Assembly: GCA_903813345.2 (NCBI GenBank)
Contig: CAIIXF020000006.1
Coordinates: 22,763,936-22,827,935, forward strand
Direction of reading: 5' to 3'
Length of the DNA stretch: 64,000 nucleotides
Source of the DNA: Owenia fusiformis
Lineage: Eukaryota > Annelida > Polychaeta > Sabellida > Oweniidae
The position numbers were made by a program, and so were the translations under genes. Positions 1 to 10,800 of the stretch are shown piece after piece (positions within the stretch are counted from its first letter, which is position 1; each line of letters opens with the position of its first letter). The notes under the pieces are model-generated. The model was not told the origin of the DNA. It made no database searches and saw only the letters and a program-made list of their open reading frames with translations.

Positions 1-50
1 ATTATCATTCAAACTTTTTTTATTTACATTAATGACCACTGTTGTTGCAG

Positions 51-3000
51 ACATGGTGTAGGCCCGGCAGTACGAACATTAATAGACAACTATGCAATAA
101 AGTTAGAAGATCTGAGAGGTACAGGGCCCAATGGATATTTACTGAAGGGGTAAGATTTTAGTTGCCTATATCTATGACAGGTTTAGGGGTTCGACCCCCC
201 ACATTGGCAAATCCTGGCTACAGGCCTGTATGAAGTTTGCTAATTTGCATATGTCCATTCATTATTTAGTTTTTATTTTTCATTGGAATAAAAAAAAGAT
301 GCAGTTCTCTCTGATCTCACCGAGCCAATCAGAGTTTGTCGTCAAAATACGGACGACTTTCTATATGGTCATTTCGTCTGACATCATCGCATAGTTAATG
401 AGCAGGCATTTAGCACGTCTTCCTTCAACTTCGCTGATTGGTTGGGAAAGGGTCAGCATGGTATATTTGGAATGATTTATTACCTGGGCTGTCACAGACA
501 CCAATATCGGGGCGAGGCTGTAATATCTATACTTGGCAGAGGGTAGTTCATAACTAGACTCTGCACGCAGGGTACTATTCCACATCATTTACTTACTTAT
601 TTCAGTGATGTTTTGGAGTGGATCAGAACAAAGAATCTGACACCTGTCACTCATGCTGTGGAACCTCCTCCTCAAGTTTCAGCTCCACCCCCTACCACTG
701 TAGCTCCTCCGCCTAGAGTACCTGGACAGGGATATGTCGATATCCCCAACTCTTCTGTAAGAAGTATTATTGCCAAAAGATTATCAGAGTCAAAGGTATG
801 TTTATTTGTTTGTTTGTTTGTTTGTTTGTTTGTCTTTTTGTTTGTTTGTTTGTTTGTCTTTGATGAATACATCTTGATCTACCATGAAGTTCATGTAAAA
901 TGGGTTATTGCAAGTGCATCATTGATTTACAAAATGGTTTGAACTTAAAAGCACCTGGAGCCTGAACTGTACATGTTATCATTATGTAGAGTCACCATGT
1001 ACATAAATAATGACTAGGCTGTATGATAATCTGAACTTTTATAGAATGAAAATATTACAACAGATAGTTATTTAACTGGTTTACCCAAATGCAATTGGAG
1101 ACATGATGAGAAAATTACAATACTTTATACACGTAGGCTACTTTACAACGTTTTCAAAAGTTTACCTGTTAATTTGTTAACTTAAGGTATAATTAAATCC
1201 ATGCAGCTCAAAATAAAACATTTATTAAGGTTATGAAGAAATGACATTTCCTATTTTAATTTGTTAACTTAAGGTATAATTAAATCCATGCAGCTCAAAA
1301 TAAAACATTTATTAAGGTTATGAAGAAATGACATTTCCTATTTTAATTTGTTAACTTAAGGTATAATTAAATCCATGCATCTCAAAATAAAATATTTATT
1401 AAGGTTATGAAGAAATGACATTTCCTATTTTTTTCTGAACGTATGAAACAACCTTAACATGCTTTTATATTTCAGATCACATCACCTCATAGTTATACAT
1501 CTATAGAATGTAAAGTAACAAAGGCTGCACAGTTGAGAAAGAAGCTTCTTAAAGAGGGGACCAAGGTCTCCATGAATGACTTCATTATAAAAGCTGTTGC
1601 AGTGGCATTGCAGGTATGTGCTGTTGTACCCTATGCAAGAACTGAACGTCATTTATACTCTCAAAATAAGAAACAGTTCTTTGATCTAATCTACATGTAT
1701 ATTCAATCAGAATATGAATCCAGAAAATTACAGTTTTCTGTATGTAAGTCGTAAACATTCATTTCACATCTGCTATTGAGAGCATTAGTTCAAACCTAAA
1801 AGTATTGAATCGTCCATTATAGTCATACATGGAACTTTTACAGATGAAAATTGGTTTAGAAACTTCATTTTGATTTTTGAAGGGAATTTTCATTTGAAAA
1901 TGAGAAAATGTTTTACTTGAATTTATGTTATGATTGAATGTAAAAAAATTAAAAAAGTTCTCACAATTGGGTCTCAGTATGTTGGGCAGATTATTTCAGT
2001 CACATAACTAACCTAAAATATAATATGCATAAATACCATGTAATGCTTATGTTTCTATCTACAGAGGGTGCCGGAGATGAACATTGTGTGGGAAGGTGAC
2101 AACCCTGTGCAACTACAAGACATTGATATCTCTGTTGCCGTGGCAACAGATTCTGGTCTTATCACCCCTATAGTGAAGAATGCTTCTGGACTAGGTGTCG
2201 AGCAAATCTCCCACAATGTGAAGGTGAAATTTCTTATTTTTGTAACCAGAAAGATTTTAAATTGTTGAAAACAGTGTAAAAAGGCTTTTAAAACACTTCA
2301 TGCTTAATTCTGTTTAAGATTGCATTTTCTGAATCCAGCCTAGCCTATAAATTTGCAGTAAAAATTGACCCTTGGCCCTCGATCGAACTTATAGAATCGT
2401 TCTATTTTTCTCAGAAATACCTTCAGAATTTGCTTGATTATTTTGCATACAGCTGCTCTAATGTTCATGTACTGCTTTGTTTTAGGAACTTGCTGTTAAA
2501 GCTAGAGAGGGTAAATTACAACCACAGGAATTTCAAGGTGGTTCATTCACGTAAGTACATGTACAGTAATTTGTATTTGTTATGTAAAATCCATGAATAA
2601 AATAATTGAAAATAATTAATATCCAATGTGAAGTAAGAACATGTCTGAATTAGACTTAAACAAAAACTTTGTTTTTATCTTACTTGCAAACATTTTAACT
2701 CACTGCATAACTTTTCTAGATCATTAAATAGGAGACTCATCTTTTCAATTTTTATCCATTTGATTTAGTTCACGCAGCCCTATTATTTTCACAATTACTT
2801 TATTTTACACATTTCCAATTCAGCAAAAATGAAAGTCACTGTTCTTACTTATAACAGGGCCAATAATGCTGAATTCAGCCTCTGCCCTGTCACTTGTATG
2901 TTGATTTTGTAAAGTAAAATAAAGAAACCATAAAACTAAACTAAACTGTTTTCTAAAATATGTAATGTAATTGTCTAAAATTTCACTAATCAACAAAATG

Positions 3001-3307
3001 AAAGAATACCTTAAATTTTTCTATGAATTTCAGGATATCAAACCTTGGTATGTTTGGCGTAGCAGAGTTCACAGCAGTTATCAACCCCCCACAAGCCAAT
3101 ATTATGGCAGTTGGCTCCTCTCGTCTAGTCCTGGGCACAGACAATACCCCAGAACCTGTTCTAACTGTGACATTATCCTCTGATGCCAGAGTAGTAGACC
3201 AGTTACTGGCGTCACAATTTTTAGAGGCATTTAAGGCGATATTAGAGAACCCTATGTTAATGTTAACATCGTTACCCCCTAGAAAAAGACAAGTTGACAC
3301 AGCATGA
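51..3307 (+). CDS. PDHX: Pyruvate dehydrogenase complex component X (E3-binding protein), 3' part
   Basis: Six exons are visible: 51-149, 606-795, 1476-1613, 2065-2223, 2486-2550 and 3034-3307. All have GT-AG borders and phases agree. The 5' end (mitochondrial presequence, lipoyl domain) lies left of the window. The first exon encodes the peripheral subunit-binding domain ([20 protein letters not shown]), which docks E3 (dihydrolipoamide dehydrogenase). A Pro-rich linker ([17 protein letters not shown]) follows, then the 2-oxoacid dehydrogenase acyltransferase fold, including [18 protein letters not shown]. True E2 enzymes have HxxxDG at the active site. Here the segment reads SSDARVVDQ, so the catalytic His is absent, as in known PDHX (SSDSRVVDD). 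That separates it from DLAT. In the family, PDHX acts structurally in the mitochondrial matrix, tethering E3 to the E2 core. The TGA stop is at 3305-3307. Confidence 0.95.
801..860. repeat. (TTTG)n microsatellite in a PDHX intron
   Basis: TTTG tetranucleotide run, interrupted once by a CTTT variant, starting a few bases after the donor at 796. An ORF reads through it, but only because the tetranucleotide has no stop in two frames. Confidence 0.9.
1171..1432. repeat. Three-copy 87-bp tandem repeat in a PDHX intron
   Basis: The motif AATTTGTTAACTTAAGG recurs at 1171, 1258 and 1345, exactly 87 bp apart. The copies are nearly identical, so this is a recent tandem duplication. It ends about 45 bp before the acceptor of exon 1476-1613. 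Confidence 0.93.
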
Positions 3308-4349
3308 GGGTAGAAAGTGTTTATGAGAGGAACTGATACTGTTCAATAGTGCTATGCTCTCCTGAGGATTCTACTTATCTGGATACAGACTTTTAACTAA
3401 CCAACAAAGATTGTAAAATTTCTAATTTTTCAAGATTTCCAATTTTCAACTGGCTGTAAAAAAATTATTTCACAAAATTCTATAAAATGTCAAAAATCCT
3501 CTAATTTTTCAAGTTTTCAAATTTTCACCTGGATTCAAATAGATTTTCTCATTGATGTATGGTAACTTCTCAAAAATCTCAACTGGTTTTGCAGTAACTG
3601 GTTGCTTCAATTCAATGCTTGTAAGATCACTGATTGTAGAATTTTAGATATGTATACACATAAGTGTTATTGGATAGCATGGGTATGTTACAGTTAAGAC
3701 TGCCTCTACATAGTTTTGATCTGAACTGAAATAATTTATAGCAAACCATTAACAGTATGACAAGTTTAAGGAAGTCTGAGTAGAATGCATAATCAGGAGC
3801 CAAGCATGCTTGCATAACAACATGCGTAAATGTTCCCATTAGTCTCACCTTAATTTCTAAGCAGTAAATTCACATTTTATGTTGGTATCATAAAATTGTG
3901 CACACTTTCAACACGCACAATTTTGTCAGGGAGTAACATTCTTTATCCCATACTTGGACGTGTTACGGGTACATAAAGCCGGTTTATAAAAACTTATATT
4001 TTCATCAGCGGGCAGATATAGCTTTACGTCCCGCTCCGAGCGGGCAGATATAGTATATCTGCCCGCTACGTCATAATCGCCGCTCGCATATTTGTTCATA
4101 ATTTGTAACGTTCGCGTAATGACTGTAAACTACAATGGAGAAAACACAGACAATTGGGATCTGTTTGATGGTTTAAAAAAGGGAAAGAGCATCCACTTAA
4201 TCAATCAAAAATTCGAGAAAATAAATGTGGGAATATTTAGGAAAATCGGCCCACTGCCAAGAAAACAAAACTGGACATGAATATTCTAAAATATTTCCAC
4301 GATTGAACAATGTAAACCAGATGACCAAGATTGGTATGGGATAAACATA

Positions 4350-4491
4350 TTATCCTATAGTCGGTTCAGGATATTGGGATTATCCCTTGGCCAATATAAT
4401 ATATTTTCCCTCGGGACCTGCGGCCCTCGGGCAAATATATTATATTTGCCTCGGGATAATCCCAATATCCTGAACCTCATATAGGATAATC
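4350..4491. repeat. Long hairpin (foldback) repeat
   Basis: The left arm ATTATCCTATAGTCGGTTC.. pairs with the right arm ..GAACCTCATATAGGATAAT, and the stem also contains GGATATTGGGATTATCCC. The loop region reads CCCTCGGGACCTGCGGCCC. A second, unrelated-arm hairpin at 51264-51437 has a similar CCTCGG..CTGC..CCTCGG loop. A perfect-arm small palindrome (AGCGGGCAGATATA) lies just upstream at 4039-4067. Confidence 0.8.
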
Positions 4492-4552
4492 TCTATTTAC
4501 ATGTATCAGGTTTTGTTATGATCAGCTCTACAAGAATGTACATGTCAATGAT

Positions 4553-4740
4553 ATTCATGTAAACAATGTTCATGAAAACGATGTTCATGTAATCAATGTT
4601 CACGTAAACAGTGTTCATGTTAAAATTGTTAATGTAAACAGTATTTATGCGAACAATATTCATTCATATTAATATTGTTTATGTAAACAATTTTGTGTAA
4701 ACAATATACATGTAAACAATGTTCTTGTAAACATTGTTGT
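4553..4740. repeat. Degenerate tandem repeat (TGTTCATGTAAACAA type)
   Basis: About ten diverged copies of a 16-18 bp unit resembling TGTTCATGTAAACAA stand head to tail. Copies differ by several substitutions, so this is an old minisatellite. Confidence 0.75.
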
Positions 4741-5484
4741 TGAATCATTTTAACTAACATATTTGTGATGCTATGCTATTAGAAATACAGCTATTATTTA
4801 TTAATTAACTTTACAAATTGTTTGTTTTGTTTATAAGTTGCAGAACTGTAAACTTAAGAATATCGATGATAGATACACCATAGGCTTTCAATTGAAAGCC
4901 CATGGATACACCAAGGTGTAAAAGAATATTATCCTCCAGTCAGGACCATCCACATACCTACCTGATATGTTTTACGAATAATTCATGTAGGGGGACATCA
5001 GTCACTTAGGCAATATTGTCTATTTTACACCAGCTCAATTAGGGTTTTGTCACTCTTGGTAATGTTTGGCAGATAAAGGCAATACTGTAGCACAGGTAAA
5101 GTCTGCATGAAAGAATAGGCCTAGTTTCCTCTTTCTACAATAGTTTTGCCATGGTCAATTTTTTAGTCTTACATGGCTTAACAAATAACATTGAAAAAAG
5201 GAATAAATCTGATAGAAGCATTTGAACAATGCCAAATGTGCTTAATCATGTGTGTTGATAATCTATCTGTATATCATGTACATAGAGAGCATGAGGCAAA
5301 ATTCCCCCACTTGATTATCCAAATTTTAATTTTAAGGCACTGTTGGCACCACAGGCCCAGGAAGATTTAAATCCCCCCCCAGTCACTGTATAGCTAATGT
5401 AAAATTCTACCTAATACATAGTGAGTGGGAGGGGAATGAACTCTTGTTCCCGTGTCTGTGGTAATTGAAAAAAGCCTATGGAAA

Positions 5485-6950
5485 ATCATCTCCAATTATC
5501 ACCTAACTTACTATTGATAATTAGTTGAAAGTTAGGTGTAAAAATTCACATGCAAATGAGCTAATTATCAACTTAATTAACGCTTAATTTGCAACTTAAT
5601 TAACGATTAACTATCATCAATATGCAAATGAGCTATTTACGTAAATTAGTTGAAAGTTAGTTGTAAGTTTGATGTAAGTTAATCTCTAATTATCACCTAA
5701 CTTACTATTGATAATTAGTTGAAAGTTAGGTTTAAGTCAGATTTGTGACATCTCAAAAATGACTCGCTTCTTTTTTGCTTCTCTTCACTCGGAGATTTTT
5801 GCTTCATCTTGAACTATTTTGTGACGGAATATTCATCTTAATTAGGATCTTTCAGAACAGACAACATTGAACTTGAACTATTGAAATTTCACAGCAAGAG
5901 GAGGGAAAACCCCATGATTCAATTGATGACATACGATTTCCTCCTTCACACACCTCCTTTTGTCGAGAGGCGTACCCTCCATCTTGATTTTCAAAGTTTT
6001 CAAATTGACCTAGTTTTAAACCAATCAACGATCGACTCGCTAAACCAATCAACGACGATGTCATCTCAATACAGATTTACATTATAAGCGTATGTCATCT
6101 TTGAATCGTTTCTCCCCCTCTTTTTTAAAGCTATTCTATTTTGCAATTTTTTAAGATTCATGAAAAGCATGTGAAAACATCATTATTGCCATCAACAACT
6201 AAAATCAGAACACAAACATTAGACTATAATGTTACATAATAAGGACGTAACAGATATAATCAAAAATATGTTTTGAAATGTCTTTGATCTAACAATCATT
6301 ATTTAGAAGAGCACATTTGGATTACTTGTGAAATATAGGTAACCCATGTTAGTACCTAAATTGCATTCTAGGATTAATATTATATGATCTGATTCAAAAA
6401 GATTTTTAAATTCATAAACATTTCAGACAAGAGTGTGAATAAGATTTAACATACATTGTATTCATGTTCTACATACCCTTATAATAATGTTGACCAAATT
6501 TCATGGTAGTATACGCACCATTCACGTTGTAATTCTCAATTTTATGAGAGAAATATCTCTCACATGTTTTCTTTTTCCACCATCTTGAAATTAAATTTAG
6601 GGGGTTTGTATTTCTAAATCATGGGCCTAATTTACGACTAATTATCATTATAATCATCCTATATGTTAACTATCAACCAATAATCTACTTCAGAACAAAA
6701 ACGTTTTAATTTACCACTTACTATCACCCTCAAACATTTCATATCTTAATTATCAACTAAAAATCATAAATCAGCATTATTGTAAGTTAATTTACGTTGA
6801 ACTTGCTACTGATAATTAGGCCATAATTATCATTGATTTAATGAACGCTTAACTTTAATTCCAATTGCCAGCAGAATTGTTGATAATTAGTTGTAAATTA
6901 GTTGGTAATAAGTTGGTAATTAGTTTTATTTTTCAATTGGGATGGCACTG
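5485..6950. repeat. AT-rich repeat region with TAATTAGTT motifs, possible non-autonomous element
   Basis: A segment of about 50 bp (ATTATCACCTAACTTACTAT and onward) is present at about 5489 and again at about 5683. Related TTGATAATTAGTTG motifs recur at 6620-6945. Short opposing ends, AATTGAAAAA at 5463 and TTTTTCAATT near 6936, could be terminal inverted repeats, but they are only about 10 bp long, so element status is unproven. Confidence 0.4.
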
Positions 6951-7425
6951 TTACAGAAGCAGCAAAATATATCCCACCGGAACGAACATTCAATTTCCAA
7001 TGTTTTGACATTTTTATCATCTAAGTAAAACTGTATTTTTATCAACCTGTCCTATACAACATATTACAATAAGTGATACATATTTTGAATATTGCATTTG
7101 GTTTAAGTTTGCTACTTTCAGTTGTGTTATATAAGAATCTCCTTGAATCAAGAGACACTCTCTAATAAAAGCCCGTGGTTGTATAAGGATCGTGAGGGAT
7201 AATGTCAATTATGGATGTGTGTTATATGATTTATTGAGACATTCACGATGAAAATTGAAAAAATATCAGTACATCATTGATTCCATTGAATGTTAGCTTA
7301 GAAAATGACAAGTCCCCTTAAACTTTCTAACGAGTGTAAAACTTTATTCTTTCTAATTTCAACCTGAAGAAACATCTACACTAGAGGCAATCTGCGCGAG
7401 ATTCCATTTTTTGGTTCGGTTTTTG

Positions 7426-7435
7426 GCGCATGCGC
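7426..7435. promoter_or_regulatory. NRF-1-like palindromic site
   Basis: The palindrome GCGCATGCGC matches the core of the NRF-1 recognition sequence known from animals. It lies inside the element at 7386-7785, about 420 bp upstream of the PGP start codon. Function is inferred from sequence only. Confidence 0.45.
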
Positions 7436-7472
7436 ATTAAATCCAGCAATTCAATTGGTTCAAATTATTATG

Positions 7473-7482
7473 ACGCATGCGC
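7473..7482. promoter_or_regulatory. Second NRF-1-like site
   Basis: ACGCATGCGC differs at one base from the site at 7426. Paired sites of this kind are common in NRF-1 promoters, but no transcription start is known here. Confidence 0.4.
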
Positions 7483-7851
7483 ATTTAATAACTTATAAGA
7501 ACATTTGATTTGAGATAGATGTCACTTACGTTCATTATTTCACAGCAGTCCCTACCCATGATGCACCATGTAGTGCGGGAATATTTTTGTTTAGTGCCAA
7601 AACAAAAAGTGTACACCCAAAACAAATGTAATGACATAACATCAACCTGCCCCCCGATTTATAGACGTGTGTTGTACAAACTTAAACCGAACCGATGGCA
7701 GAAAAGCACTTTGAATCATGGGAATGAAGTACTTCCTTTAATGAAAATCCGAACCAAGTAAAAACCGAATCTCGCGCAGATTGCCCCGACTCAACATCTA
7801 TTCATTTATTTTATTTTACATTGAATTTTACAAGTAAAGAAGGAAAGGAAT

Positions 7852-10800
7852 ATGTCCAAGTGTAACCTCTTAACTCAGGCTAACACTGCCAAACTGGTGG
7901 AAGATATCGATACTGTGCTTTTCGACTGTGATGGTAAGAAAAATACCCGGAAGTACACTGCTCAACATAAATAAATGAGGTGCCTTTGCTGAAGTGAGGA
8001 TTTCAAGAGGCTCTACATCAGTGGATGAGAGTATACAAAATGTAAAATATACTAAACTTAAGTGATGTGTATCTAGACATCATTGTAAAGTATGAAGTCT
8101 CAAATCACCATGGTGATAGAAGATCCAGGTGTCAATTATTTATGGTGAGCGACTTCTGTCAGCTCGGTAGCACAGTCAGAAAGAATGTTCTGGCGAAAGG
8201 AGATTCTGGTTAATAATTGATATCTTATCTCATTCGAAGAACGTATTAGATGTCCGTGCTCGGTAGAGTAAGCAGAGACCCTATCTGTTGCAAGACTTAC
8301 GCCTGGTGTAACCGTCACCATGTTATTCAGTGTTTTTAAATAGCACAAGGATCCTGCCATGACCGTGGTAGTGTTATCGTGAAAGCCTGGTATAACCGCA
8401 ACAATGCTGTATTATATTGCAATGCCTGCCATGACCGTGACAATGTAATCATGTAGGCCTGGCGCGACCGTAGCCGCTTTATATGACATTTATGACTTAT
8501 GTCATGTTTCTCCCGTTGCTGTTATTAGTTTTTTATGGATTAACCTTATTAATTGATCATTATAGAAAATATGTGCTTTCGAATCGAATCTTCTTGAATG
8601 AGAGTAGAGATATAGTTTGTTCGAAAATTATTTATGAGTTAAAAATGAGGGTTTCGTTGTGAAATTAATATACATTTTTATGTATCAATGAACACGAGTA
8701 CTATGTACATGTATAGCAGTCTTGATTTACATATTTAAGGTAGTTAAACATGAGGAAAATTGTCATTACGGTGTTTTCATGCTACTTTAAATGCTATTTA
8801 ATATAGGGCCGTGCCATTCGACCGGAATCGGTCCGAACCGCGGACTTTTGTTAAAATACCGGAATTCGGAATTTTAATATCATGTTCCGAAGGGTTTCGG
8901 AACAATATCGGACCCTTACCTTAGTACTTGCTTTGAATCGTTAATATCCGTGACCATTGTTCCTCCAGTGATGTTTTCCTTCAAACTACATCCAATTTGC
9001 AATTACGCATGCGCATTATGGTCAGAGCAGCCGGAAGTGAAAACAAGTAGAAAAAAGATCGAATTTTCTCTCTTTTTACAGATTTTAGAGTCTATTTCTT
9101 TCGTAAAAACATTCAAACTTGCTTGACAGGAAAGGTAAGTGTTAACCTGACAAACTTGGACGACGATATCGTCATGATCGCCGTCGAACTCACTCATACA
9201 TAATTATTTTCATTTGTGAACCAAAAGGGGTTCCGAAAGTTCCGATTCCGTGAGACCAAGTTCCGGTTCCGATTCCGAACCGTCCGAACCGGTTCCGGCA
9301 CAGCCCTAATTTAATACAAACACGGTCATGAGAGGCCTTGCAACTATTGTCCATTTCAGGCTTTAACCTTACCACGGTCATGACAGGCTTTAACATTGTC
9401 ACGGTCATGACAGGCTGAACAGTCATTATGACGGTCATATCAGGCTTTAACATTACCACGGTCATGACAGGCCTTGCGAGCATTGTCACGGTTATATCAG
9501 GCTTTAACATAATCACGGTTATGACAGGCCTTGCAACCATTGTCACAGTCATATCAGGCTTTAACATTGTCACGGTCATGACAGGCTGTGCAATCATTAT
9601 GACGGTCATATCAGGCTTTAACATTACCACGGTCATGACAGGCCTTGCGAGCATTGTCACGGTTATATCAGGCTTTAACATTATCACGGTCATGACAGGC
9701 CTTGCAACCATTGTCACGGTCATATCAGGCTTTAACATTACAACGGTCATGACAGGCCTTGACTGGCACAACCGTCACCATGTTATTAGGTGTTTTAAAG
9801 TTTCGCAAGGATCCTGCCATGACCGTGGTATTTTTATCATGAAAGCCTGGTATAACCTTTACAGTGCTTTACTATATTGCAAGGCGTGTCATGACCGTGG
9901 TAATGTTAAAGCCTGATATGACCGTGACAATGCTATATCATATTGCAAGGCCTGTCATGACCGTGGTAATGTTAAAGCCTTATCAGACTGTGGCAATGGT
10001 TGTAAGGCCTGTCATGACCGTGGAAATTGTCACGGTCATATTGTGCTTTAAAGTCCCCGTCTAAAGTTTGAAAATATTTTTTTATCATTCATTTACTATT
10101 TGTCAGGACTTAAAAAGTGATTTTAGAGATTTTTGAACAAAAAAAAATTTTTGAAAAAAAAGTTGTGAGCATTTCATTTCTCAAATATTCAAATTTCCCG
10201 CCATTTTTCAAAAAAAGTTGAAATTTCTTAATCATCAAATATTTCTTAATGCATTTCAAAAAAGATTATCTTTTTAACACCAATGCAAAGGTTGAACAAA
10301 GGACACACTATTTCAATAGTAGAATGCCATATTTAATGGGCCACTTCAATGTTTTAGCATATCAAAAATATTTTGAAACATTAGTGATGTCACTAAGGTA
10401 CCAAAAACTTTTTGAAAAAAATTGAAATTTTTTTTTCGATGTCAATCTTTTTTAAATATGCTAGACTTTCATAAAAAACCAATGTTGATTGTCTAACCAG
10501 GTTAAAAGGAAGAATAAATTATGTTTTAGATATCATTGTACCATTGGTTTCTATGAGAACTAAAACTTTGAAATGCATTTTTCTCAGAACCATTTTCATG
10601 CACTGATAAGTTCATTTCTCGCTTATTTATGAACCGATTTTCTTAATTTTTTCGGCAAAAAACACGGGAGGATGAATGCTATGCATTGGTATGAATTGTT
10701 GCTAATTAGAAGATATGAGTGACCTTTAAAAGTTGGTTTTAAATAAATTCACAAATTTTGGAACAAAAAGTCTATCAAAAACCACTTTTTGAAATTAAAA

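Larger units (their letters stand above)
7386..7785. mobile_element. 400-bp inverted-repeat element (MITE) upstream of PGP
   Basis: The left end GGCAATCTGCGCGAGATTC and the right end GAATCTCGCGCAGATTGCC are perfect inverted repeats. The similarity continues inward (TTTTGGTTCGG against CCGAACCAAG). The 80-codon ORF inside has no recognisable domain and is probably fortuitous. The element ends 66 bp before the PGP start codon. No clean target duplication was found. Confidence 0.82.
3308..7851. other. Intergenic region between PDHX and PGP
   Basis: No convincing gene is visible on either strand; ORFs are at most about 80 codons and have no domain features. The region holds the PDHX 3' flank, palindromes at 3942-4491, a degenerate tandem array at 4553-4740, AT-rich TAATTAGTT repeats at 5485-6950 and an inverted-repeat element at 7386-7785. 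No clear PDHX polyadenylation signal was identified. Confidence 0.7.

Noticed and set aside
9190-9771. 193-codon minus-strand ORF encoding MTVVMLKPD repeats, and a mirror ORF on the plus strand
   Set aside because: Both follow from a 57-bp repeat whose length is a multiple of 3. No start context, domain or splice support; it lies inside a PGP intron.
9430-9771. 171-bp period resembling centromeric alpha satellite
   Set aside because: Only the length agrees. The sequence is unrelated and the array is short and intronic.
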